This document shows, piece by piece, positions 1 through 7,520 of a stretch of 7,520 nucleotides of DNA. The notes below the pieces were generated by a model. That model saw nothing but the letters and a program-made list of their open reading frames with translations, did no database searches and was not told where the DNA came from. Numbering within the stretch: the stretch's first letter is position 1; every line of letters begins with the position of its first letter. The position numbers were made by a program, and so were the translations under genes. Source of the DNA: Chloroflexota bacterium (lineage in GTDB: Bacteria; Chloroflexota; FW602-bin22; JAMCYS01); contig JAJZQK010000138.1 in NCBI GenBank assembly GCA_021847625.1, forward strand, positions 1 through 7,520. Direction: 5' to 3'.

Positions 1-177
1 CGTGCCGTTATCGAGGAGACGATCGCGACGAAGTTGGAGGCGCTGGCCCAGCACAAGAGCCAACCCGACGCCACCCAGCCTGGCGCGGCGGAGATGGTGC
101 GCGGCTGGGCGCGCCGCAACGCGGAGGGCCATGGGATGGTCTACGCCGAGATGTTCAAGCATATGGTGCTCAGGTAG
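1..177 (+). CDS. PIG-L/LmbE-type deacetylase family protein, C-terminal fragment (gene begins outside the window)
   Basis: Frame 1 is open from the window edge to TAG at 175-177, giving 58 residues with no start visible. The tail has the spacing I associate with the end of PIG-L/LmbE N-acetylglucosaminyl deacetylase-like proteins: a helix with a K..AL..H.SQ pattern (KLEALAQHKSQ, about residues 11-21), a variable loop, a basic helix (VRGWARRNAEGHG) and the closing YAEMF. Characterised members of this zinc-dependent family remove acetyl groups from GlcNAc-type substrates or act on thiol conjugates (bacillithiol and mycothiol pathways). The metal-binding AHPDDE motif would lie upstream, outside the window, so activity cannot be judged. 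The next + strand gene starts 149 nt later, so the two are probably not tightly coupled. The family call rests on a short, moderately conserved tail. That the reading frame is coding is more certain than the family. Confidence 0.6.
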   Translation, partial: RAVIEETIATKLEALAQHKSQPDATQPGAAEMVRGWARRNAEGHGMVYAEMFKHMVLR

Positions 178-184
178 GGCGCCC

Positions 185-277
185 CTACATACCGCCGACC
201 TGGCCGACGAGCGAGACGGCGTCGCCATACTTGAGGCTGGTGGCGTCGTCGACCTGCCTGCCGTTCACGATGACCAT
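185..277 (-). pseudogene. C-terminal remnant of a MoaD/ThiS-like (ubiquitin-like) sulfur-carrier protein
   Basis: The minus strand between the first two genes contains a 30-codon frame from ATG (277-275) to TAG (187-185). Its product begins MVIVNGRQVDD and ends LKYGDAVSLVGQVGGM. This matches the last third of MoaD/ThiS beta-grasp proteins: a strand with VNGR.V, then L.(D/Y)GD.VSL, then a near-terminal Gly-Gly. In the family the terminal glycine is adenylylated and thiocarboxylated to donate sulfur for molybdopterin, thiamine or tRNA thiolation. Family members usually have about 65-95 residues. Here an in-frame stop (292-290) lies only four codons before the ATG, and I see no homologous sequence further upstream in the other minus frames, so the first two thirds are missing. 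An extra Met follows Gly-Gly. A weak AAGG lies 10 nt before the ATG. The likeliest reading is a decayed, 5'-truncated gene. A functional microprotein is possible but less likely. Confidence 0.5.
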
Positions 278-291
278 ACTATACAAGCCTT

Positions 292-307
292 AATCAACTA
301 ATCAACT
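292..307. repeat. Tandem 8-bp duplication AATCAACT x2
   Basis: Two perfect adjacent copies of AATCAACT lie at 292-299 and 300-307, in an AT-rich patch between the carrier-protein remnant and the ribosome binding site of the DUF72 gene. The duplication sits just where homology to the MoaD/ThiS family stops, so it may mark a rearrangement scar. It is short, and chance or replication slippage explains it equally well. Confidence 0.5.
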
Positions 308-326
308 GAAGTAGCGGAGGCTGGCA

Positions 327-1250
327 ATGGGTGAGGTCCTCCTCGGCACCTGCTCCTGGACGGACAAGGAGCTGATCGCGAGCGGCAAGTTCTATCCTGC
401 CGCCAACCTCTCGGCGGAGGATAGGCTGCGCTACTATGCCTCCCGGTTCCCCCTCGTGGAGGTCGACAGCTCCTACTACGCCCTGCCCAACCCCTACGTG
501 TCGTCCCTGTGGGCAGAGCGGACGCCGGCCGACTTCGTGTTCGACGTCAAGGCCTTTCGCCTCTTCACCGGCCATTGGGCCGAGAAGAGCGCCTTCCCGC
601 GCGACCTGCAGGAAGAGCTGGGCCCCCAGCCGGAGGGCAAGCGCGGCTTCTACTACAAGGACGTCCCCTCCGACGTGGCCGACGAGACGTGGCGGCGCTT
701 CCGAGAGGCGCTCGCCCCCCTGCACGACTCCGGCAAGCTCGGCCTCGTCCTCTTCCAATACCCGGCCTGGGTCCGGCCCTCGACCTCGGCCAAGGACCAG
801 ATCTTAGAGGCCCGCGAGCGAATGGTCGGGCACGACCTGGCGATCGAATTTCGCCACCGCTCCTGGGTGGACGAGAAGCACCGGGCCGACACCCTGCGCT
901 TCCTCCGCGACAACGACCTGGCCTTCGTCTGCGTGGACGAGCCACAAGGGTTCGCCTCCTCGCTGCCACCCCTGGCCGAGGCGACCGCGGACACGGCCTA
1001 CGTGCGGTTTCACGGTCGTAACGCCGCCACCTGGGAAGCGAGGGGGACCAGCTCCGCCGAGCGCTTCGACTGGTACTACAAGCCGGAGGAGATGGGGGAG
1101 TGGGTGCCGCGCATCAGGGCCCTGGAGGAGCAGACGAAGGCGGTGCACGCCCTCATGAACACGAACCGGGGTGACCAGGGGCCGGCCAACGCGCGCCTTC
1201 TGGCCCGGCTGCTGCAGATTCCCTTGCCGGAGGAAGCGCCCAAGCCCTAG
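327..1250 (+). CDS. DUF72 (YecE-like) TIM-barrel protein
   Basis: This is a 307-residue soluble protein of the DUF72/YecE family, whose biochemical function is not established. Family signatures appear in order. GTCSW is at residues 7-11, followed by a FYP element. VEVDSSYYALP is the next core strand. FVFDVKAFRLFTGHW is the third conserved block. A GLVLFQYP strand comes next. E174-F-R-H-R-S-W180 is the E.R..SW motif. YVRFHGRN spans 225-232, followed by a conserved W. The protein closes with MNTNRGDQGPANA, starting at residue 277, the N.N.....ANA block near the C-terminus. The length is typical for the family (about 240-310). The ATG at 327 is supported by GGAGG at 316-320 with a 6-nt spacer and by the conserved motif starting seven residues in. 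There is no signal peptide or membrane segment. Both neighbours are separated by non-coding sequence, so it is probably monocistronic. The family call is strong; no substrate can be proposed. Confidence 0.93.
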   Translation: MGEVLLGTCSWTDKELIASGKFYPAANLSAEDRLRYYASRFPLVEVDSSYYALPNPYVSSLWAERTPADFVFDVKAFRLFTGHWAEKSAFPRDLQEELGPQPEGKRGFYYKDVPSDVADETWRRFREALAPLHDSGKLGLVLFQYPAWVRPSTSAKDQILEARERMVGHDLAIEFRHRSWVDEKHRADTLRFLRDNDLAFVCVDEPQGFASSLPPLAEATADTAYVRFHGRNAATWEARGTSSAERFDWYYKPEEMGEWVPRIRALEEQTKAVHALMNTNRGDQGPANARLLARLLQIPLPEEAPKP

Positions 1251-1276
1251 CGATCGTTCCTAGTGGCACTGCTCAG

Positions 1277-1404
1277 TGACAGGACTTACGCGGTGGGAGT
1301 CGGACTAACCGCGGAGGACGCAGAGGCTAGGGAGAATGCCCGACTCCTTCCGTCTCCTCCACGGTCTCCGCGGTGAAAACTCGTCTACCACGTAAGTCCT
1401 GTCA
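1277..1404. mobile_element. MITE-like element, 128 bp, with 18-bp terminal inverted repeats
   Basis: TGACAGGACTTACGCGGT at 1277-1294 and its inverted partner at 1387-1404 pair at 17 of 18 positions, with the outer 14 bp perfect. Inside are a second inverted pair, ACCGCGGAG (1308-1316) against CTCCGCGGT (1366-1374), and a third, GGAGTCGG (1296-1303) against CCGACTCC (1340-1347). The second and third pairs interleave rather than nest. The interior left arm (CCGCGGAGGACGCAGAGG) resembles the GGACGCAGAG-type purine-rich repeats I have seen dispersed in many environmental genomes. No protein is encoded. If the mobile unit starts one base inside (GACAGG...CCTGTC), a 3-bp AGT flanks it on both sides as a possible target duplication. 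Together these features fit a non-autonomous miniature transposon or a REP-like dispersed palindromic element. The parent IS family is not identified. Confidence 0.65.
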
Positions 1405-1428
1405 GTCAGGCGATGAAGGGTCCCATCG

Positions 1429-1446
1429 GCCCTCTGGGAAGAGGGC
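1429..1446. terminator. GC-rich hairpin, possible factor-assisted terminator of the DUF72 transcript
   Basis: GCCCTCT (1429-1435) and AGAGGGC (1440-1446) form a perfect 7-bp stem with a GGGA loop. An alternative stem, TCCCA (1421-1425) with TGGGA (1435-1439), would compete with it. No T-run follows (TAGAGTGAGG), so it is not a canonical intrinsic terminator. It lies 180 nt beyond the DUF72 stop, on the far side of the MITE-like element. It may be a stabilising 3' structure or have no role. Confidence 0.3.
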
Positions 1447-1490
1447 TAGAGTGAGGGGCGATCGGTTACCTGTCCTGGCCCGGTCTGACG

Positions 1491-1502
1491 AACCGGCCGG
1501 TT
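1491..1502. promoter_or_regulatory. 12-bp perfect palindrome AACCGGCCGGTT upstream of sucA
   Basis: AACCGGCCGGTT is a self-complementary 12-mer ending three bases before the sigma-54-like -24 element. Its symmetry and position would suit an operator for a dimeric regulator acting on that promoter. It is too close to the -24 box to be an ordinary enhancer site, which normally lies about 80-150 bp upstream. A palindrome of alternating C and G pairs can arise by chance in this GC-rich DNA, so the call is tentative. Confidence 0.3.
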
Positions 1503-1504
1503 GG

Positions 1505-1520
1505 TGGCACGGTTCTTGCA
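1505..1520 (+). promoter_or_regulatory. Sigma-54 (RpoN) -24/-12 promoter candidate for sucAB
   Basis: TGGCACGGTTCTTGCA matches the sigma-54 core consensus TGGCACG-N4-TTGCW at every specified base, and the invariant GG and GC are separated by exactly 10 nt. Transcription would start near 1531, giving a 5' leader of about 93 nt before the sucA ATG. That leader contains a weak CCCCG/CGGGG stem at 1561-1581 and the direct repeat noted separately. An overlapping sigma-70-like alternative (TTGCAT at 1516, 16-nt spacer, TAGTAG at 1538) is weaker. I cannot see whether this genome encodes RpoN or an enhancer-binding protein, which a sigma-54 promoter needs. Sigma-54 is absent from many lineages of this type, so a chance match remains possible. 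Confidence 0.45.
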
Positions 1521-1531
1521 TCGACCATCCA

Positions 1532-1558
1532 GGAAGCTAGTAGGTTGGTTGGAAGCTA
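1532..1558. repeat. Direct repeat GGAAGCTA x2 in the sucA leader
   Basis: GGAAGCTA occurs at 1532-1539 and again at 1551-1558, a 19-bp period or about two helical turns, with GTTGGTT between them. The pair sits immediately downstream of the predicted transcription start and could be a paired regulator-binding site. AGTAG (1539-1543) and CTACT (1556-1560) can also form a weak stem. The repeats are short and the function is inferred from position alone. Confidence 0.25.
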
Positions 1559-1623
1559 CTCCCCGGACACCCTCCGCGGGGTTGGGACGAGAAGACCGCC
1601 GCCGAACGCAGCGGGGGTGGAGG

Positions 1624-4438
<2,815 letters not shown>

Positions 4439-4449
<11 letters not shown>

Positions 4450-5698
4450 GATTCGCGTGCCGCAACTGGGCGAGTCGGTCGTCGAGGCGACCGTCGGCAA
4501 GTGGTTGAAGAAACAGGGCGACCGGGTGGCGCAGGGCGAGCCGGTGGTCGAGCTGGAGACCGAGAAGGTCAGCGTCGAGGTGGCCGCCGAGGCGTCCGGG
4601 GTCCTGGCGAGCATAGATCAAGAGGAGGGGGCCACGGCCAGGGTGGGCGACGTACTGGGCCAGATCGAGGCGGGCGCGCAAACGGCGGCGAGACCGGCCG
4701 CTCCGGCGCCTGCCCAGGCCGAGCGCGCCGCTCCCCCGGCCCCGCCCGCGGAGAGCGAGCTCCCGCCGCAGGGGGCCCCGGCGCTGCACCTGTCCACCCC
4801 CTCGGGCCGCCGCGTGGCCGAGGAGTACGGCGTCGACGTGCAGAAGGTGGCTGGCACTGGGCCCGGCGGACGCGTTACTAAGGAGGATGTGCTCTCTTTC
4901 GTAGAGAGCCAGCACCCACAGACTGCCCCCTTGGCCCCTCCCCCGCCGCCTGCGCCCGCCCCTGCCGCCACGCCACCGCCGCCGGCCGCAGGCGCGGCCG
5001 GGCGCGAGGAGCGGGTCCGCCTCTCCCGGCGCCGGCTGACAATCGCCCGCCGCCTCGTGGAGGCCCAGCAGACAGCGGCCATGCTCACGACCTTCAATGA
5101 GGTCGACATGGGCGCTGTGGTCGACGTGCGCAAGCGGCGGCGGGACGAGTTCAAGGAGCGCCACGGCGTCGGTCTGGGCTTCATGTCCTTCTTCGTGAAG
5201 GCCATCATCGGCGCCTTGAAGTCCTTCCCCCATTTCAACTCGGAGATGCAGGGGGAGGAGCTCCTCGTCAAGTACCACTACGACATCGGCATCGCCGTCG
5301 ACACGGAGGGTGGGCTGGTCGTGCCCGTGGTGCGCGACGCCGACCGCAAGACCTTCGCCGATATAGAGGGGGAGATCGTCGAGCTGGCCACGCGGGCAAG
5401 GGAGAACAATCTGACGCTCGCCGACCTCCAAGGGGGGACCTTCACCATCACCAACGGGGGCATCTTCGGCTCGCTCCTTTCGACGCCGATCCTCAACACC
5501 CCCCAGGTGGGCATCCTGGGCATGCACCGCATTCAGGACCGGCCGGTGGTCGTGAACGGGGAGGTCGTCGTCCGGCCGATGATGTACCTGGCCGTCTCCT
5601 ACGATCACCGGGTCGTGGACGGCCGGGAGGCGGTCCAATTCCTGGTCCACGTCAAGCAGCTCATCGAAGACCCCGAACGGCTTCTGTTGGAGGGATAG
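4439..5698 (+). CDS. sucB: 2-oxoglutarate dehydrogenase E2, dihydrolipoyllysine-residue succinyltransferase
   Basis: This 419-residue protein forms the core of the complex and moves the succinyl group from the lipoyl arm to CoA. The lipoyl domain (residues 1-78) carries the lipoylated lysine in [12 protein letters not shown]43. An Ala/Pro linker follows. The peripheral-subunit (E3/E1) binding domain at about 119-155 reads [15 protein letters not shown]...[14 protein letters not shown] second, nearly pure Pro/Ala linker (about 158-188) leads to the catalytic domain from about 190. That domain has the SucB-typical [20 protein letters not shown] and the active site DHRVVDG with H390 and D394. 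One lipoyl domain and this block favour succinyltransferase over pyruvate or branched-chain E2, and the partner gene confirms it. The ATG lies inside the end of sucA with GGGGGG at 4427-4432, so translation is probably coupled. No lipoamide dehydrogenase follows; E3 must be encoded elsewhere. Confidence 0.96.
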
Positions 5699-5739
5699 GG
5701 AGCCGAGGGACGCTGGTCTCTAGTCCGCCTCTTCATCCC

Positions 5740-5776
5740 CGGCGTGGCCACAAGAACGATTCTTGTGGCCACGCCG
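5740..5776. terminator. 17-bp perfect hairpin, probable rho-independent-type terminator of sucAB
   Basis: The arms 5740-5756 and 5760-5776 are perfectly complementary (17 bp, left arm CGGCGTGGCCACAAGAA) around a 3-nt CGA loop, 41 nt after the sucB stop. The strand downstream is only moderately T-rich (CTTCGTGTTG), so termination may be weak or factor-assisted. The stem is strong enough to protect the sucAB 3' end. The symmetric structure could also work on the opposite strand. It separates the suc operon from the promoter just downstream. Confidence 0.6.
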
Positions 5777-5783
5777 CTTCGTG

Positions 5784-5813
5784 TTGATGAGAGGGAAGGG
5801 AGCATGTTAGAAT
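5784..5813 (+). promoter_or_regulatory. Sigma-70-type promoter with extended -10 for the antiporter gene
   Basis: The -35 element is TTGATG (5784-5789), followed by an 18-nt spacer and the -10 element TAGAAT (5808-5813). A TGT immediately before the -10 (5805-5807) forms the extended TGnTAnnnT motif. Transcription would begin near 5820, exactly at the first hairpin of the structured leader, which supports the assignment. The position just past the sucAB terminator hairpin suits an independent transcription unit. Confidence 0.5.
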
Positions 5814-5819
5814 TCGCCA

Positions 5820-6011
5820 CACTGCCCGGGGGCAGTCAGGCCCTCGGCGGCAGTGGCAGAGAGAGAAGACCTACCGACCTCCGAGGCCCGGGCCTCGGAG
5901 TTGTGTTGTTACGGTGGTGGACCGCCCCGCGCATCCCTGCCGCCGGCGGATCTGGCCCGCCCAACGGGCCAGGCGGAACGCGGCGCCGATTGAGACCGTC
6001 ATGTCTTTGGC
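5820..6011 (+). ncRNA. Structured 5' leader of the antiporter gene, candidate riboswitch or attenuator
   Basis: This non-coding stretch between the predicted start and the Shine-Dalgarno contains several compact hairpins. The first pairs ACTGCC (5821-5826) with GGCAGT (5831-5836); a second GGCAGT at 5849-5854 competes for the same partner. CCTCGG (5842-5847) is complementary to CCGAGG (5881-5886), the 5' arm of a terminator-like stem at 5879-5900, so it can act as an antiterminator strand. Further on, CTGGCCCG (5952-5959) pairs with CGGGCCAG (5965-5972), and CCGCC (5940-5944) can pair with GGCGG at 5945-5949 or 5972-5976. Mutually exclusive pairings upstream of an ion-transporter gene fit regulation by a metabolite, an ion or c-di-AMP. 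I do not recognise any described riboswitch consensus in it. No credible protein is encoded here. Confidence 0.45.
5879..5910 (+). terminator. Intrinsic-terminator-like stem within the antiporter leader
   Basis: Positions 5879-5900 form a perfect 22-bp palindrome. As RNA it folds into a 9-bp stem, CTCCGAGGC with GCCTCGGAG, closed by CCGG. TTGTGTTGTT (7 of 10 T) follows at 5901-5910. This is the best intrinsic terminator signature in the window, but it lies about 60 nt after a promoter and 117 nt before the next start codon rather than after a gene. That location points to premature termination (attenuation). A second terminator for readthrough from sucAB is the alternative. Confidence 0.5.
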
Positions 6012-6019
6012 GAGGAGGT
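6012..6019 (+). promoter_or_regulatory. Strong Shine-Dalgarno that fixes a TTG start
   Basis: GAGGAGGT at 6012-6019 is an almost full-length anti-SD complement, 7 nt before TTG at 6027. The antiporter frame has a stop at 5991-5993 and no ATG, GTG or TTG between that stop and 6027. The ATG at 6001 is out of frame. This site therefore selects TTG as the start, with the hydrophobic N-terminus beginning immediately after. Confidence 0.8.
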
Positions 6020-6026
6020 CACGCAC

Positions 6027-7520
6027 TTGGAAGGCCAGACGTCCTTCATCTCCCTGTTCATAATCTCGTTGCTTGCCTTCGCCGTGCCGATCGTTGCCAT
6101 GCGCGTCAAGGCGGCGCGCATCCCCATCGTCGCCCTGGAGATCGTCGCCGGCATGCTGGTGGGCAAGAGCGGTCTGGACCTTGTCAGCATGGATAGCGTG
6201 CTGGCGTTCTTGTCGTCCTTCGGCTTTGCCTACCTGATGTTCCTCTCCGGCCTGGAGATAGACTTCGACCTCATCTTCGCCCGGCGCCTGCGGCCCGACC
6301 ATAGCCTCTTGCGCCAGCCGCTAGGGCTGAGCGCACTAAGCTTCATCTTGACGGTGGCTTTGGCTCTGGGGGTCAGCACGGTGTTCCACCGGATGGGGCT
6401 GGTGAACAACCCCTGGCTCGTGGCCCTCGTGCTCTCCACGACCTCCGTGGGCATCGTCATGCCCACCCTCAAGGAGCGGCGGCTGACCGCGAGCGAATGG
6501 GGTCAGACGATATTGGTCTCGGCCCTGGTGGCCGATTTCGTGACTATGCTGCTCATCGTGTTGTTTGCCACGGTGATGAACGAGCACGGGCAGACGCTGC
6601 AGTTCCTGCTCGTGTTCATACTCTTTGCCGCCTTCTTCAGCCTCTATCGGCTGGGGCTGACCTTCTTGCGGCGTCGGCCCGTGGTGGGGATGATGAACGA
6701 GCTGTCGCACACCACGGCGCAGATCCGCGTGCGCGGCTGCTTCGCGCTCATCCTGGCCTTCGTCGCCCTATCGCTGCAGCTGGGGGTGGAGGCCATCCTG
6801 GGGGCGTTCCTGGCCGGGGCCATGGTCTCGCTGCTGGCAGGGCGCCAGGGCCATGAACTGCGCCTGAAGCTGGATGCCATCGGCTACGGCTTCTTTATAC
6901 CCATCTTTTTCATAACCGTCGGCATCGAGTTCGACCTGCCCACCCTGCTGGGGTCTCCGAGCACGCTGGTCGTCGTCCCGGCCCTCGTGGGAGCCGCCTA
7001 CCTGCTCAAGGTCGTCCCCTCCCTGGTCTTTCGCCTGCGGTACGGCTGGCGGCAGACCCTGGCCGGCGGCGTGCTCCTGTCGTCGCGCCTCAGCCTGATC
7101 ATCGCCGCTTCGGCCATCGCCCTGCGGCTGGGGGCGATCACGGAGGCGACGAACGCGGGGATGATCCTCGTCGCCATCATCACGAGCACCGTCTCGCCGG
7201 CCTTGTTCGGGCGGCTGCTGTCGCCCATGGCGCAGCGGAAACGACCCGTCGTCGTCCTCGGCGACGGCGGCATGGCGGCTAGCCTAGCCTGGCGCCTGGC
7301 GGCCCAGGCGGAGAAGGTGGTGCTGATCGGCCAGGCGCCCGCCGACCTTCAAGAACACGGGGTCTCTTGCGTGGACCTCAACGGCAACCTGCCGGCGACG
7401 TTGGAGGGTGCCGGGGTGCGGCAGGCCAAGGCGTTGGTGGCGGCGAGCGCCGACGAGGAGTTCAACTTCGGGGCTTGTCTGCTGGCCAAGGACAGGTACG
7501 GCCTGGAGCGGTGCATTGCC
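6027..7520 (+). CDS. CPA2-family monovalent cation/proton antiporter with C-terminal TrkA-N (RCK) domain, 3' end outside the window
   Basis: An open frame of 498 codons runs from TTG 6027 to the last base with no stop. Residues 1 to about 400 are a chain of hydrophobic segments in the style of KefB/KefC/NapA-like Na+(K+)/H+ exchangers. An early A.RIP..ALEIVAGMLVGKSGL re-entrant block precedes the FLSGLEID segment. A buried acidic residue in SALVADFVTML (D170) is the likely ion-binding aspartate. VEAILGAFLAGAMVSLL and a FFIPIFFITVGIEFDL segment are typical of the second half. After about residue 407 a Rossmann TrkA-N domain begins (RPVVVLGDGGMAASL). Such RCK domains gate transport by binding nucleotides. 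The glycine motif here is G412-x-G414-x-x-A417, and the position at the end of the second strand, usually Asp or Glu, is Gln436. Exchange of K+ or Na+ for H+ across the cytoplasmic membrane is inferred; ion selectivity cannot be read. The gene has its own promoter and structured leader. Confidence 0.9.
   Translation, partial: MEGQTSFISLFIISLLAFAVPIVAMRVKAARIPIVALEIVAGMLVGKSGLDLVSMDSVLAFLSSFGFAYLMFLSGLEIDFDLIFARRLRPDHSLLRQPLGLSALSFILTVALALGVSTVFHRMGLVNNPWLVALVLSTTSVGIVMPTLKERRLTASEWGQTILVSALVADFVTMLLIVLFATVMNEHGQTLQFLLVFILFAAFFSLYRLGLTFLRRRPVVGMMNELSHTTAQIRVRGCFALILAFVALSLQLGVEAILGAFLAGAMVSLLAGRQGHELRLKLDAIGYGFFIPIFFITVGIEFDLPTLLGSPSTLVVVPALVGAAYLLKVVPSLVFRLRYGWRQTLAGGVLLSSRLSLIIAASAIALRLGAITEATNAGMILVAIITSTVSPALFGRLLSPMAQRKRPVVVLGDGGMAASLAWRLAAQAEKVVLIGQAPADLQEHGVSCVDLNGNLPATLEGAGVRQAKALVAASADEEFNFGACLLAKDRYGLERCIA

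Noticed and set aside
278..305. Minus-strand promoter-like pair TTGATT (305-300) and TATAGT (283-278) with 16-nt spacing, in front of the carrier remnant
   Set aside because: Transcription would start about 7 nt past 278, inside the fragment and downstream of its ATG, so it cannot express that frame as read. AT-rich chance match is the simpler explanation.
1501..1623. N-terminal extension of the E1 protein by 41 codons from an in-frame TTG at 1501
   Set aside because: The extension has no family similarity, no ribosome binding site at 1501 and overlaps the promoter-like elements. The ATG at 1624 is preceded by a purine-rich SD and starts at the conserved N-terminus.
5857..5880. Weak resemblance to a cobalamin-riboswitch B12 box (AGAAGACCTACC)
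   Set aside because: The other conserved cobalamin blocks are missing and the downstream gene is not a B12-related function.
5911..5940. T-box-like string GGTGGTGGACCGC followed by CATCCCTGCC in the antiporter leader
   Set aside because: It resembles the GGTGG.ACCGCG antiterminator box only with an insertion. No Stem I landmarks or specifier loop are visible, and an ion antiporter is not a T-box target.
6001..6003. ATG at 6001 as the antiporter start
   Set aside because: It is out of frame with the antiporter coding sequence and has no SD; the strong SD at 6012-6019 lies downstream of it.

Overview
The window is high-GC bacterial chromosome. It reads as Chloroflexota or a similar deep-branching, high-GC phylum. 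The basis is the style of the 2-oxoglutarate dehydrogenase E1 N-terminus (FYGPNAGY...ELYERYR.DPESVDP), the Ala/Pro-rich linkers and the Gly/Asp-rich GC-ending codons. This placement is an inference from memory of the protein families, not a computed one. All intact genes lie on the + strand.

Layout. (1) At 1-177 is the C-terminal tail of a protein that looks like a PIG-L/LmbE-type deacetylase. (2) At 178-326 is a short intergenic stretch. It hides, on the minus strand, what looks like the last 30 residues of a MoaD/ThiS-type sulfur-carrier protein (185-277), followed by an 8-bp tandem duplication. (3) At 327-1250 is an intact DUF72 (YecE-like) TIM-barrel protein. (4) At 1251-1623 is a non-coding stretch. 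It carries a 128-bp MITE-like element with 18-bp terminal inverted repeats, a GC-rich hairpin, a 12-bp palindrome and a close match to a sigma-54 (-24/-12) promoter, ending at the ribosome binding site of sucA. (5) At 1624-5698 is a two-gene operon, sucA-sucB, with an 11-nt overlap. It encodes E1 and E2 of the 2-oxoglutarate dehydrogenase complex. E3 (lipoamide dehydrogenase) is not here and must be supplied from elsewhere. (6) At 5699-6026 is a non-coding stretch. It has a 17-bp perfect hairpin that probably ends the suc operon, then an extended -10 promoter, then a leader rich in hairpins with a terminator-like palindrome plus T-rich tail and a candidate antiterminator pairing. (7) From 6027 to the window edge, and running past it, is a CPA2-type monovalent cation/proton antiporter fused to a TrkA-N (RCK) nucleotide-binding domain. 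It starts at TTG behind a very strong Shine-Dalgarno.

How the parts work together. sucA and sucB act in the oxidative TCA cycle: E1 decarboxylates 2-oxoglutarate and E2 passes the succinyl group to CoA. The antiporter is a separate transcription unit with its own promoter and an apparently regulated leader, which fits a K+/Na+ or pH homeostasis role. The most notable signals are the structured leader of the antiporter, the sigma-54-like promoter in front of sucA, the MITE-like element and the MoaD/ThiS remnant.
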